Source: Dioscorea cayenensis subsp. rotundata
Lineage: Eukaryota; Streptophyta; Magnoliopsida; Dioscoreales; Dioscoreaceae
Direction: 5' to 3'
DNA: 64,000 nucleotides
NCBI RefSeq assembly: GCF_009730915.1
Contig: NC_052489.1
Coordinates: 4,057,622 to 4,121,621, forward strand
Notes under the pieces: generated by a model
Seen by the model: only the letters and a program-made list of their open reading frames with translations
What the model was told of the DNA's origin: nothing
Databases searched by the model: none
Position numbers and translations under genes: made by a program
Shown here: positions 1 to 11,287 of the stretch, piece after piece
How the letters are laid out: every line of letters starts with the position of its first letter
Numbering within the stretch: the stretch's first letter is position 1

Positions 1-1393
1 AAAACCCCCATCCAAGCAAAGCCTTAGTTACGGGTTGGGTGGGGTGTTCCTAATTGGTGACACGGTGGGTTGATCCACTGAGTTGCTCAGACCAGTCAAC
101 TCGACAAGTCTCTTGAATAGAAAATTAAAATTCTAACCACTTGAGCTAGTTTTTTTTCATAGGTTAGTTATTTTTTTTCACAGGTTAGTTATATATAAAA
201 AAAAAAGTGTATGTATGATTTCGATTAAGAACATTAATATAGATGTGAATTTTAATGTTCTTAAATGGCAGCAAAATAATAAAAACTTGTATCATATTTT
301 TTTAATTGTTGTAACATATAATTTTTTTAAGTTTGATGGAAAACTAAAGCTAGTGCCTTCTTCCTCAATAATGACATATTAAGTACAATAATAACAACCC
401 CAAAAAATTCAAGACCAAAGCTAAAGCTGAGATAAACCCCAATTGAGATGAATAGGTAAGTGAGGGGTAACTTCAATTCAAAGTAAGACAATTATATGAG
501 TTTTAAATTCTCTTGCATTCAAGCATATATATATATATATATATATACCGAAAACTTAATTCAAAAGATAAACAAATTAAATACAAATCTTTCATTTGTT
601 TTAAAGTTATTTAAAATTATTTTAATTCATCTCAAATTATTGTGAGTTATTAGGAACAACAAGGTGCAATGTAGGGCAATTGGTTAAGATAATTATTTTC
701 TCATGGGTGCCCTTAATTGGAACCCCGTCCGTTACAATTAAAGTTGTTAGACCCGAAGCGACCTAGCCGGTTTGATCAGAAAAACTGAAAACCGCTTATA
801 AGGCGCATGCCTAATTTAACCTGAAACTGGTTAAATTGGCCGGTTCTAACAGGTGAAAGAAAAAAAAAAAGGAGACTGAGATAGTGAAAGAAAGGAAGAT
901 AGATAAGAGAGAAGGCGAAGCAATGGTCATTAGGTTAGATGATTTGGATATGGCGAACATTGAGGGAAATGCCTGAGGGAAATGCCTAACGATAGTGATG
1001 GAAAAGTAGTTGTGTTCTAGAAAGAGAAGATACTTTGATTAGAATTAACTAATGAAGAAGATGCTGGTTAGGGAATCAATTTACTGATTTAGAGAGAAAA
1101 AAAAAGAGGCACCGGATTTGAGATTTTTATTTTTATTTTTATTTTTTAAAATATTTTATAATTTTAGGAGGTTGAGATTCTTAAGAATGATATATAAAAT
1201 TAAAATTTTAAATATTAAATTAAACTAAAATATATTTTAATACATGAATATGGTATCATAGAATCTAAATTTTATTGTGGCATAAAAAATATTTTTAAAA
1301 ACTGCAAATTTTCTTTTAGATTCCTCCAACATAAAAATAAAAAAAAAAATAATATTCATATTATTTTGCATATATATATATATATATATTATA
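1..1393. other. AT-rich intergenic DNA, no gene seen
   Basis: No coding region is supportable here. The stretch holds AT-rich sequence, short poly-A/T runs, an (AT)n microsatellite near 525-547 and another near 1372-1388. Around 747-856 a segment begins TGTTAGACCCG and ends CGGTTCTAACA, a weak 11-bp inverted repeat that might mark a short decayed transposon, but no clear target-site duplication supports it. Confidence 0.5.
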
Positions 1394-1900
1394 GGAAAAA
1401 TTACCTAAAAGTCCCTGGATAGTTTCAAACTTCCACTGCAGTCCCTCTGACAATTGCATTGCCCATTAGATCCCTCCATTTTTAAGCCACATTCTCTTTG
1501 GCCCTTGGTGTTACTTCCGTCAGTTAAATGGAAGTAAAATGTCACAAATGCCCATATACCCATGTGAGATGGAAAAAAACAAAAGAGACAATTTTCTCTC
1601 CAAGTCACATCACAATTAATGAAAAACATAGTCATATCTTCCAATGAATTTTTTTTGTCAGAAAATAGAGGATATTTCACTCCTTCTCATTCTTGCCATT
1701 CTTGTTGAACTTCTCCTTGTTCATCTTGGTTTGGTTGCCGAAACTTCCAACTTCTTCTTTCCATCTTGTTTAGTTAGCAGGTTGAAGTAAAGATATTTAC
1801 ACGTAAGTTGTTGTTGTTGTTGTTGTTGTTCTTCTTCTTCTTCTTCTTCTTCTTCTTCGTCTTATTCTTCTTCATCTCCTTCATCTTCTTCTTCTTCTTT

Positions 1901-2265
1901 GTATTATTTTGCATGCTTTTGCGTTTGGAATATAACAAGCTTCTTCACTTTTGTCATTCTTTCATGGATGTAGATTCTTCTTCTTCTCCATGTTATTTTG
2001 CATGCTTTTGCGTATGTAATATAACAAGCTTCTTCACTTATGTCATTCTTCCGTGGATGTATATTCTTCATCTTCATATTATTTTGCATGCTTTTGCGTA
2101 TGGAATATAACAAGCTTGTTATATTCCATACGCAAAAGCATGCAAAATAATATGGATGCAGATTCTTCTTCTTATTTGTGTTATTTTGCATGCTTTTGCA
2201 TTTGGAATATAACAAGCTTCTTCACTTTAATTTGTCATTCTTTCGTGGATGTTAATTCTTACAAG
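1901..2265 (+). repeat. ~85-90 bp minisatellite inside the MULE
   Basis: A unit containing TTTTGCATGCTTTTGCGT, then GGAATATAACAAGCTT, then CTTCACTT..GTCATTCTT and GTGGATG is repeated at about 1901, 1991, 2076 and 2170. It is preceded by TTG and CTT trinucleotide runs (1808-1900). The third copy runs directly into an inverted partial copy, making the palindrome listed separately. Short reading frames across it (with FACFCVWNITS-like repeats) are by-products of the repeat and are not taken as genes. Confidence 0.85.
2075..2154. repeat. Perfect 80-bp palindrome with no spacer
   Basis: The bases on both sides of the central AAGCTT (centre between 2114 and 2115) are exactly complementary for 40 bases each way, with no unpaired spacer; pairing first fails at 2074/2155. 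It is made of one minisatellite unit joined head-to-head to an inverted partial unit. Confidence 0.9.
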
Positions 2266-2289
2266 CTCTTTGAAATTTCATGTAGGCAT

Positions 2290-3370
2290 CATCAACAATG
2301 GAAACATTTTCCGCCATGGTGCGATACAGAAGGATGTGTGCTTCGATTCACCGTCTTAAGTTCATGGGAGTCAGTAATTGTTGAGATATGTGCGGGTTGG
2401 GCCCTAGATGTTTCTAAAGTGATAGTGAAGTTCGTAACGCCTAATGCATATAAAATCCTTTACCCAATTGATCTGACACGGATTTTCAACGCATGTGTCA
2501 TATATACCATAGTTTTAACAAATTTGTTGTGAACATCATCATCAAGGAAGTGAGTGTGTCTGCAGATGGAAACTCACCCTCCTTAATTCCATCGTAATAC
2601 AACAATCACTGTTATTGCTGGTTACTTGTCTTTTATGTGTTCATGTGTTCTAGATGTCAATACTGCGAATGATAATCATTTCCTGTGTATTAATATAACT
2701 TACTGTGTATTATTCATGGTTTTCATGTACTCTACCAGCTTCCTGTTTACTATTCAGATTTCCCGTGTATGATATATGTTTCCTATGTAGAATATTTGTT
2801 TCCTGTGTATAATATTTGTTTACTGTGTAGAATATTTGTTTCGTGTGTATTATTATTGATTTGTGTGTATCTTGCAATTTTTATCAACGTAGAGAGTCCT
2901 TGTCAAACAGCTTGAACCCCAATGGCGATAGGTTTCTCTCCCAACATAATTCTTCTGGGGCGCTAAGTATTGCTGAGTGTACCAATACACATGATGGTTC
3001 CACTTTAAAAGTAGGCCAATGGTTTGAGAATGCAGACCACTTTAAAGATTGTCTGAGAAGAATAGCTATAAGGAAAATTTTTGACTTTACATTTATAAAA
3101 AATGACAAAAACTGGATGACTGTAAGGTGCGTTGCTCTAGAATGCCAATGGCTAGTGCATGCTTCTAAAAAGGGAACTCATGCCACATTCCGGCTGAAAA
3201 CAATGCAACTCACATTTGTGGTGGAGGAATTGGCTGTGTCATACATAAATTAAAAAAGAAACACCATTGTACAGAGCTGTTGACATACAGAAAGACATAT
3301 TGCCTGACCATGATGTTCGTCTATCATATAAGTGTGCTTGGATGAAGAAGGAGGTTGCCACGGTGTTTAG
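2290..3370 (+). pseudogene. MuDR-type MULE transposase, N-terminal remnants
   Basis: Two blocks look like the N-terminal part of plant MULE transposases. Block one (about 2297-2530) reads through KFVTPNAYKILYPID, like the conserved 'KFVTPDGYKxxCPID' stretch that precedes the DNA-binding domain. Block two (about 2990-3253) has VGQWFENADHFKDCLRRIAI, then a basic stretch, a CxxLECQW-type segment and WLVHASKKGTHATF, matching the MuDR N-terminal zinc-binding domain (PF03108 type). After a stop and a frame change, 3290-3360 continues with ILPDHDVRLSYKCAWMKKE, typical of the next conserved segment. The catalytic DDE domain and the SWIM finger are not recognisable. The pieces are separated by repeats and stops, so this is a dead gene. 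Confidence 0.7.
2640..2870 (+). repeat. GTGTAT-type ~20-bp degenerate repeat, direct array
   Basis: About ten degenerate units of the form TTTCCTGTGTATNATNTTTG lie end to end between the two transposase blocks. The same motif forms arrays at 3675-3905 in inverted orientation and at 4150-4420 in direct orientation. Confidence 0.75.
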
Positions 3371-3674
3371 TAAATTACGTTGATCTACATTATTTTCTTT
3401 GTACATTTCTTAGTTAAGGCCAATTTTGTAATTAACTATGTACGCAATGTTTTCATTCACAAAGAGCAAAAAAACACAAGCACATATATGGAAACTAAAG
3501 TTATGAAAATGTTATTGTTCACATGAATACGGAATACATCAACATTATGATTATTTTGAAATGGGTTCATCGTTTGCAGTAGCTTCCTTTTTTATGTCGA
3601 TCTCCTAACCGTCAACGATTCTCTTTGTCACTAGGTGACACAAGTTCGAAGAACTACAAAGCAAACACACAACA

Positions 3675-3905
3675 AATACAATGTCATTAGCATATCATAC
3701 ACATTTCATATATAATATACACATAAAAATGAAACACTACACATTAATTACATTTTATACACAAGAAGCAAGGATTCTACACAAAATGCTAGGAATATAC
3801 ACAAGAAGCAAGGATTCTACACATGAAGCTTATATATTACACAGATACTGGGGTATTATACACATGAAGTTGTTACAAGACACATGAAACAACTCATTAC
3901 ACAAA
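3675..3905 (-). repeat. GTGTAT-type repeat, inverted array
   Basis: Units read as ATACACA-AAGCAAGGATTC or CATGAAG and correspond to the reverse complement of the GTGTAT repeat. One 27-bp portion containing CAAGAAGCAAGGATTCTACA is duplicated (about 3761 and 3800). Short frames here are repeat by-products. Confidence 0.65.
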
Positions 3906-4149
3906 ATTAGCAAACATTTCTTACAGAAAGATGACACACTTCCCTGTTTTCCTTTGAGTGATTTCAATAGCTGGCATATAGACGCCGCCTTTATGAAATT
4001 GGTCTCCTCGTAACACATTATACAAGGTGATTGTCCCAATCACAGTTTTTTCACGCTGTCCGTCATCTCATAGAACTAGATGATTAGGGCAATGGTGCAC
4101 CCTTTCATGTGCATACTTAAAATGCCACGAACTGTGTATGTTTTGATGT

Positions 4150-4420
4150 TGTTATGTAGTTGACTGGGTACCCGTGTATTAATTTTCTTTCATGTGTATT
4201 GTTTTCATCTTGTGTGTAGTAATTTCGTTTCGTGTGTATATTTCTATTGAGTGTGTAGTAGTTTTGTTTCCTATGTATAGATTATTTACTATTTGGTGTG
4301 TATTATTTCTGTTTACTGTGTATTGAGTATGTTTCCTGTGTATTACCTTCGTTTGGCATGTATTATTTATGTTGCTTGTGTATTGTCCATATTTTCCTGT
4401 TTAACATTCCATTTGATGTG
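4150..4420 (+). repeat. GTGTAT-type repeat, second direct array
   Basis: More than ten degenerate units ending in GTGTAT or GTGTAG, each separated by about 12-16 bases of T-rich sequence. The orientation is as in the array at 2640-2870. Confidence 0.7.
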
Positions 4421-4801
4421 CATCATTTGTTGAGTACATTTTGGATTTACGACTGATTTTGTAATTACAAACAACAATATTAGTCACTTACAAACAACAA
4501 AAAAAAATGGCAAGTAATATTATGGATACTGAAGTTCTTGCAATGCTAATGTTTACATTAGGTACTGATGTCAGAGCCCTACAGATTTATCTTAGGTTCG
4601 GCGTTTAAGTCTACTATTGTCTCCTCCAACATGTATAACACACCATTAAAATTAAGTAAAGCTTAATTTATATAGTAGCATCCATTATGTATAATACATT
4701 ATGAAAATTAAGAAAAGTTTAATTTAAACAATTAGTAAACATATATATATTGCATGGACCAATTTTTAAAAATTATAAAAAAATAAAACTAAATTATAAA
4801 T

Positions 4802-5512
4802 TCAATAATTCTTTAAAATTGTAGAAAAACTTAATATATTTTTTGGACTAATTAGATATGTAATGAATTTTTTTTATGAAGTTGAATAAATCATAATTTC
4901 ATTAATAAAAAATTACAAAAACACGAAGGTAGCATGACAAGAAAGAAGCAAAGAAATTGGGATAGATCATTAAGAGTGATTGGTATTCTTACAAAATAAA
5001 ATAAGTTTTATTAACCAACTTAAATAATTCCATTAATTACTTATAAAATAACAATTACATATTATTTAAAACTATCTTAATCTTTAAACAAAATTAAAAT
5101 ACTATAAATTTAGATTTTTTTTAAATTTATTATCTTCAATATAAAAAAAACCAAAGTCAATAATTCTTTAAAATTGTAGAAAAACTTAATACATTTTTTG
5201 GACTAATTAGATATGTAATGAATTTTTTTATGAAGTTGAATAAATCATAATTTCATTAATAAAAAATTACAAAAAAAAACCAGGAAAGTAGCATGACAAG
5301 AAAGAAGCAAAGAAATTGGGATAGATCCAGAGTGATTGGTATTCTTACAAAATAAAATAAGTTTTATTAACCAACTTAAATAATTCCATTAATTACTTAT
5401 AAAATAACAATTAAATATTATTTAAAACTATTTTAATCTTTAAACAAAATTAAAATACTATAAATTTAGGGAAAAAAAAAATTTTAATTTATTATCTTCA
5501 ATATAAAAAAAA
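4802..5512 (+). repeat. 355-bp tandem duplication, two copies
   Basis: The segment starting TCAATAATTCTTTAAAATTG at 4802 recurs at 5157 and stays alignable to about 5512, with only small indels (for example in the A-run after AATTACAAAAA). The copies share GCATGACAAGAAAGAAGCAA and the following AT-rich sequence. No coding content is seen; the duplication lies near the right end of the MULE. Confidence 0.85.
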
Positions 5513-6045
5513 CAAAATTTCAAATTCAATTTTTAACAAGATAATAATAATAATAATAATAATAATATCCATGATCCCAAATCCCAACGAGCCAACTGTC
5601 CTCGCCAGCCAACCATTCCCAAGGAAAAAAGTGGGGTTAAAATTGTCATTTCAACCGGTTGAAATGATGGGTAATTAATTCTTCTCAAATGTTTTCTCTC
5701 AAGGGCATTAGCGTAATTTTACAGAAATTTTAATGTTTCCGTTTCCTCTGTTAATTGCTAATTGGCTGAAAAGTAAATAAAAAAAAAAATGAGGGACCGT
5801 GAAGAAACTCAATACTTTTGGGGATTAAATGGAATTGTTCAAACTTTTCAGAGATTTTTGAGTACTTCCCTGTATATTATATTATAAAACCATAATATTT
5901 ATTAAACAAAAATATTTCTCGTACACCACAAAAACATTATCCCAAAATGAATAAATAAATAAATAAATAATTTTCATCATTCTGGCTCCTCCTGTTTTTA
6001 TTTCCAGGCAGCAATTCACAAACTACACCAAACTATTTGAAAATT

Positions 6046-6925
6046 ATGCTCCTCTTCCTCCAACCATCATGCACACAGTGTTTTCAAGCACCAAATCTCT
6101 TAAAACCCTCACAAAAATCCCTTTTTTTGAGGCCAAGATCAGCAGCACTTCATCCTCAAGGTGTTCACTACCCACAAGCTGAATCCTTTGAGCTTTTAAT
6201 GAGAGTATTTTGTTGGATTTTGCAGCAAAGAGAGTGGGAAATAGAAGGGTTGTGGTGAGATGTTGCAAGGGAGAAGAAGAAAAAAAGGCCAAAAGGAGAA
6301 GTTTTCTCAGCCTTGAAGAAGCTGGATTGGTGGAGATTTCAGGGCTTAGCACTCATGAGCGGTTCCTCTGCCGATTGACTGTGAGTTCACAAGCTTGCTA
6401 CATTTTATGCCTATATGATGCTTGCTGAAATGTCTCAGTGAATTTCTAGGTCATCAGATTATTATGTCTCACATTCTCAAATGCATATTTGCACCATTTT
6501 ATTTTAATCATATGTGTATTTCCATCTGCATTTTCAGTTTGGTGAAGGATTTGTTTAATGTGGTATGTGACAATGTGTGATTGAATTATGATTGAGATAG
6601 TTGAGGGACATTATTAGTTTGGAGGAAGTCATGCTGGTTGTAGGCAAAGGCTAAAAACTTGATGCAATTTGTTAAAATCCAAGATCTAACTGATGGGTTC
6701 AAATTCGGCAAATGTATTTGCTTAGGTATATGTTCTTAAGATTTATGTTTGTTGCAGATATCATCATTGAACCTCCTTAGAGTGATATCGGAGCAAGAAG
6801 GGGTTTCAATCGAGGAGCTCAATGCTGGTCGGGTTTGTGATTGGTTCTTGAAAGACAAGCTCAAGAGGGAGCAGGACATTGGTAGTGCAGTGCTTCAATG
6901 GGATGATTCTGAATTTCAAATATGA
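6046..6925 (+). CDS. Small three-exon gene, likely plastid-targeted protein of unknown function
   Basis: I model three exons with GT-AG introns: 6046-6160, 6226-6380 and 6758-6925, giving 145 residues in one frame with a phase-1 and then a phase-0 junction. The first in-frame ATG is 6046. Residues 1-50 are rich in Ser, Leu, Pro and Arg with few acidic residues, like a chloroplast transit peptide. The mature part is basic (GEEEKKAKRR) and then has two regular stretches, LSLEEAGLVEISGLSTHERF and ISSLNLLRVISEQEGVSIEE, followed by CDWFLKDKLKREQ and an acidic tail ending in WDDSEFQI. The even composition, exact splice sites and open frame argue for a real gene. From memory only, the C-terminal half resembles short plant plastid proteins sometimes annotated 'cyclin delta-3'; I could not check this. 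The gene is convergent with the sugar transporter, and a MULE ends about 170 bp upstream. Confidence 0.72.
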
Positions 6926-7451
6926 TGGCCGGAGAAAGCTTATAACTAGGTAAAGATTTTATTAGCAAAAAGAGAGCTTTCTAATCATGAGTTATTTTTC
7001 AATATGTTCGACTTACTTTTTGTTATAATGCTGATTTGATGAGAATTTCATCTTTGTTCTTCTATTGCAATTTATGAATTTACTATGATTCTATGAATTT
7101 GACCATTGATTCTAGTGATGGATTGAATGAAAATTTGTAGAACATCAAATAACTAAACAGAATTCTTCAAACAAGATAGAAAACAATGAATGTTATTGAA
7201 GTGCATATTTAAGAGTCTCATAAAAACAATAGAAGAAATAAAATATCTATACATAATAGATGAAAACCATAATAGGAACTAAACTTCTAGACACAAGTTA
7301 ACAATTATTTGAGCAAACAAAGGCATTCAGTTGGCTAACAATAATTAACTCTGAAAAGAAAAACTGATGAGTTGAATGGTTGACTTCATCAAACAACCAA
7401 CCTGCATGAATGAAAATGTGCGTTTGAACAACCTCACCTTAATCCAATCAC
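6926..7451. other. Intergenic space between convergent genes
   Basis: This holds the 3' regions of the small plastid-protein gene (+) and the sugar transporter (-). It is AT-rich and has no supportable frame. Candidate AATAAA-like polyadenylation signals are present on both strands (for example AATAAA near 7219). Confidence 0.5.
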
Positions 7452-9334
7452 TCATGTTGTTCCCTTTGGTTTGCGTGCTTGTCCCATCTCCAAGTTCTTC
7501 CCTATGTGGATGTCTTCGTCGGAGATGTACTTCCCCCAGTACCAATGCTTCTTCCAGACAAGCACCATTTCCTCAATGGGCACATTCTTCGTCTCTGGAA
7601 GGAAGTAGTAAATGAAAATGGTCATGATCACGACCCAGCCACCAAAGAAAAAGAAGAGGCCGAACTTGAGGTGACAAAGCATGCTTAGGAAGGCCTGGCC
7701 AATGACGAAAGTGAAGAGCATGTTCACAGCCACTGTGATGCTCTGCCCTGCAGATCGGATCTCCAACGGGAATATCTCGCTTGGGACTAACCATCCTAAA
7801 GGCCCCCAAGACCATGCAAAGCCGGCAACGTACACACATACCAAAATCAACACAAGAGTGGCAATTCCCTTTGAGAAGTCCCCCGTCCCGGTGAGTCCAA
7901 ACTCTTTATAGATAAGGCCCCCAATTAAGATCTGTGATCAAGAGATCCACTTAGATTTAACTTGCAAATATTGGAAAAATTCACGGTTAAGAGAAGAATA
8001 AGGATAGAGGAGGGATAAAAGTGGACCTGACAAATGAACATCTGAATTCCACCCTCCAAGAAGAGAGCTCTCCTTCCAGCCCTATCGACGGAGAAGATGG
8101 AGACGAAGGTAGCAACAACATTGACAAGGCCTGAGATGACGGATGACATGAGAGAGGCTTTATCCCCCAAGCCTATAGTCTTGAAGAGCACAGGTGCGTA
8201 AAACATGATTACATTGATGCCAGTGATCTGCTGAAAGAAGGGAATGGCAAAGGCCATGGTGAGTTGCGGCCTGTACTTCCTCTGGAAGATGTTGCTCCAT
8301 GGATGCTCCACAAGCTTCGACTCCTCACTCGCTGCCACTAGATCATTGTACTCATCTTCAATGTCATCTATTCCACGGATCTTCTTAAGCATGGCGCGAG
8401 CCTTGGCAGCATGACCACGCTCAATGAGGGAGTTCGGAGTGTCCGAGAGAAGAAGGGAGCCAATCGAGATAATGATGGCTGGGACAGCAGCAAGGCCGAG
8501 GCTGATACGCCAGCCTGACCCATCTTTTATCTGTGCCGTGCCATAGTTGATGAGATTCGCTGCCAAGATGCCGATCGTGATCATGAGTTGAAAGGCAACA
8601 TTAAGCATTCCTCGGAGTTTTGCCGGAGCCATCTCTGAGAGATACAATGGCACTGACTGAAAAGCATAAACATCAACATAAACATATACAGTTTTTTCAT
8701 CAAATCCTTCAAACGACAAAGATTAACATCCAAACAAGGTAAGGTAAGTTGTCAAGGAAACCTGATTGGCAAAGCCAACACCAAAACCAAGAAGGATGCG
8801 ACCAATGATGAGCATAGCAACATTCTTAGCGAAGCCGTTGACAATGGCACCGACAAGAAATGTGAGACCACCACCAAGCATTGATATCTTTCGCCCGCAC
8901 TTTCTAGTGACGGTGGATGCAAAGAAAGAAGACACAAGTGCAGCAAGATACAGTGAGGATGTGAAAGTCTGTAACAGAGGGCTGTCAAACTCACAATACT
9001 GGTTTGTCGACTTATCAGCCTCCTCCTGCCTATACACCTTTGGGAAGAATTTCTTGAGAAAAGAGTCCATTGAAGTTACTCCACCTTCAAAGTTCAAACA
9101 ACAACAACAACAACAATATTATTAACACAACAAGACGGAGAGGAAGATCGAAAAACACCAACAAAAACATTGCAAACAGGAAGAGATGGAAGAAAATGTA
9201 CCAGAAATGCCAATATCATAGCCGAAAATGAGACCTCCAGTGGCGGCGACAATGCAAGTTAAGAAGACATGGATTGTCATTTTGCCATTGTAGACTTTGG
9301 CCCCGACAGTGTTGACCATGGAGCCGCCGGCCAT
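7452..9334 (-). CDS. STP-type hexose/H+ symporter (sugar transport protein)
   Basis: Four exons on the minus strand, 9334-9202, 9084-8762, 8656-8027 and 7931-7452, join in frame with GT-AG introns to give 521 residues, the usual length of plant STP monosaccharide transporters (major facilitator superfamily, 12 membrane helices, plasma membrane). Visible family marks are [14 protein letters not shown] (the Asp at residue 40 matches the proton-coupling Asp of the family), NQYCEFDS (Cys75, the extracellular-lid cysteine, with its partner in MLCHLKFG), [28 protein letters not shown], the sugar-contacting [16 protein letters not shown] (residues ~292-307), VDRAGRR (~342-348), [20 protein letters not shown] and [13 protein letters not shown]. 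The start is set by MAGGS at 9334, the N-terminus typical of the family. Nothing is truncated. The exact substrate (glucose, galactose or other hexose) cannot be read from sequence. Confidence 0.95.
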
Positions 9335-9420
9335 GGCTTCCGGTGACAGATGAAGAATAAGTCTGCTGGCTAAAAGGAAGAGAACAAACAGAGTATCAAC
9401 AAGAGAGACTTGGCAGGGAT

Positions 9421-9430
9421 ACTTATAAAG
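9421..9430 (-). promoter_or_regulatory. Candidate TATA box of the sugar transporter
   Basis: On the minus strand the sequence CTTTATAAGT lies about 90 bp upstream of the ATG at 9334, a reasonable place for a TATA box with a short leader. This is positional inference only. Confidence 0.4.
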
Positions 9431-10652
9431 CTAAGATAATGAAGATAGATTTCAATCCACTGTTTCTGTTTATCTACTTTGTTTTGTTTACTATGGCTCA
9501 AGTAGTTTGAAGAATCCATGTTTGTTGAGATTTTTGTGGATCAGTTGGAAAAGGATTTTGCTGCGTACAATGGATTTGAATTTTATTTATTGTTTGTTTT
9601 CAGAAAAAAAAAAGTTTAAAATGATCTTCATTTCACAATGTAATTGAATGTGGTTGTTATCAGTGTGTGTGTGTGTGTTTTTTTTTTTATTTAAAAAAAA
9701 TAGAATTATTTGTTATCTTTTAACATAGTTCTGATTTTCTAGTTGACGTTATCTGATATGGATAAACTCGAGGGTATTTATGTAAAATTTGATGGTTTTG
9801 TGCGGTTCATGAGGGAATATGATTTTTATGATTGTTTTCATGGAATTAGTCAATTTCTTTTTTTCTTTTTTGCAATTATATTCCTGGAACTTTTGTAATT
9901 GTAAATTGTTAACACTAGTTTCCTAAACATGGAAGGTTTCAAAGGAAGGAGTTTTTATAAATATTGGTGAATTATGGGGCACATGAGTAAATAAGAAATT
10001 TATGGTAATTTATTATTATTATTAATTTTTTTTGGGTCATTGACTGAAAGGTGAAATATTAGGAATCCATAAAATGTGGACTTTTCTTACTGGGGTTTTT
10101 CTCACTTTTGCAAAATGTTGGTGTATATATATATATATATATATATATTTTTTGAATTCTATATTTTTATAAATTTATAGCTAGAGTTTCTGCAAAATGA
10201 CACGGAGGTCTCTTTATTTTTACATAAACATCCTTTTGATTTTAAACTGGTTAAAAAAAAAAAAGATATGATCAACCATGGAATAAATATGAGTTAATGG
10301 AGTCTATCAAAGATAGAATATAATGATTATTTAGTGGTTTTAATTGAACTGATAAAGAGATAATATGATCATTTAAAAAATAACTATGGATTAATAGGTC
10401 ACTAATGTGCTAGTGGCTCTATATAAGATAATGAGTTTAAAAAAATGGATTATACTTAACTGGTAGTAGTTTTAATCAAACTAATATAATATATAGATGA
10501 CCAGTTAAAAAGATATAAAATTGTGAAAATATATATAAATAAATAAAAACTTAAATTTTAAATAAACTTTAATATATAAGACAAATGACTGTTGACTTCA
10601 AAATTAACTGAAATTATATAAAAGTGTTTTAAGACTCTGCATTATATCAAAT
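9431..10652. other. AT-rich intergenic DNA upstream of the sugar transporter
   Basis: No gene is seen. It includes short (GT)n (9664-9680), an (AT)n microsatellite near 10121-10148 and poly-A/T runs. The part nearest 9430 is presumably promoter of the transporter. Confidence 0.5.
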
Positions 10653-10935
10653 ACGTTTAATTGCTGTACAGGTCTCTATAATTGTGTATTTTTTGTCTTT
10701 TTAGTTATTGCAATATTTTTAGGTACAATTAAGTCCTTATATTTAGTTGAGTTGGGTTATTCTAGTCCACGGTGTAGATGGACAAGTGTAAATTGTAAGG
10801 ATTTAATTGTACTTAAAAATATTGCTGTGGATTTGAATGACCCAGCTCGACCAAATTTGAAGATTTAATTGTACCTAAAGATATTAAAAGGACTAAAAAA
10901 ACAGAAAGTACATATCTGGACGGCAATTAAACCTA
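10653..10935. mobile_element. Foldback MITE-like element (~283 bp)
   Basis: Nearly the whole segment is an inverted repeat. The left arm begins ACGTTTAATTGCTGTACAGG and the reverse complement of the right end is AGGTTTAATTGCCGTCCAGA; both arms then contain AGGTACAATTAA and GAGTTGGGTTATTC / GAGCTGGGTCATTC in the same order. It has no coding capacity. I could not identify a target-site duplication with certainty. Confidence 0.7.
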
Positions 10936-11231
10936 TGCAACTGGGTGTGCGTAAGCAAATATCTCCTTAAAAAAAAATTTGAAATAAAAGTCCTTTGCCT
11001 TGCAAATATATCCATGAAAGCCTTTTTATTTTTTTATTTTTTATTTTTATCACCATAACCAATTCCTCCGATTTTTGCAAGAACCCATAAAAAAAGCCTA
11101 TGATTGATTTTGCAAAATATAGGGGCTCTTTTAAAAAGGTTTTAAATTACATATAACCCCCTGACAAATATCAATGGTGTTTATGTAAATATGGATAGCT
11201 TCAGGGGTATATGAAAAAACCTACAAAAAAC
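10936..11231. other. Short intergenic stretch upstream of the PPR gene
   Basis: AT-rich sequence without a gene; the last 100 bp presumably belong to the promoter of the PPR gene. Confidence 0.4.
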
Positions 11232-11241
11232 TATATAAATA
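11232..11241 (+). promoter_or_regulatory. Candidate TATA box of the PPR gene
   Basis: TATATAAATA lies about 47 bp upstream of the ATG at 11288, followed by a short CT-rich leader. Position and sequence fit a plant TATA box with a very short 5' UTR. Confidence 0.5.
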
Positions 11242-11287
11242 GTGAGAAGTAGCAAACCGCCACCTTTTTCGTCTTCTTCGTCTTCAT

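Larger units (their letters stand above)
1394..5872 (+). mobile_element. Decayed Mutator-like element (MULE)
   Basis: The two ends are imperfect inverted repeats: the left end reads GGAAAAATTACCTAAAAGTC and the reverse complement of the right end has the same design (GGGAAGTACTCAAAAATCTC, then a shared region around AGTTT-AAC). Both ends are flanked by the 9-bp sequence TATATTATA (1385-1393 and 5873-5881). Nine bases is the usual MULE duplication size, although this one is AT-rich and could be chance. The interior carries remnants of a MuDR-type transposase, three arrays of a GTGTAT-type short repeat, a minisatellite with a palindrome, and a 355-bp tandem duplication. No long transposase frame survives, so it cannot be autonomous. 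Confidence 0.7.

Noticed and set aside
1808..2215. Reading frames of 100 residues or so on both strands with poly-Leu/Phe and FACFCVWNITS repeats
   Set aside because: They run through trinucleotide runs and a minisatellite with a palindrome; their protein repeats simply mirror the DNA repeats.
7376..9125. Plus-strand frames over the sugar transporter, including one of 119 residues
   Set aside because: They overlap confirmed exons of the minus-strand transporter and have no family features.
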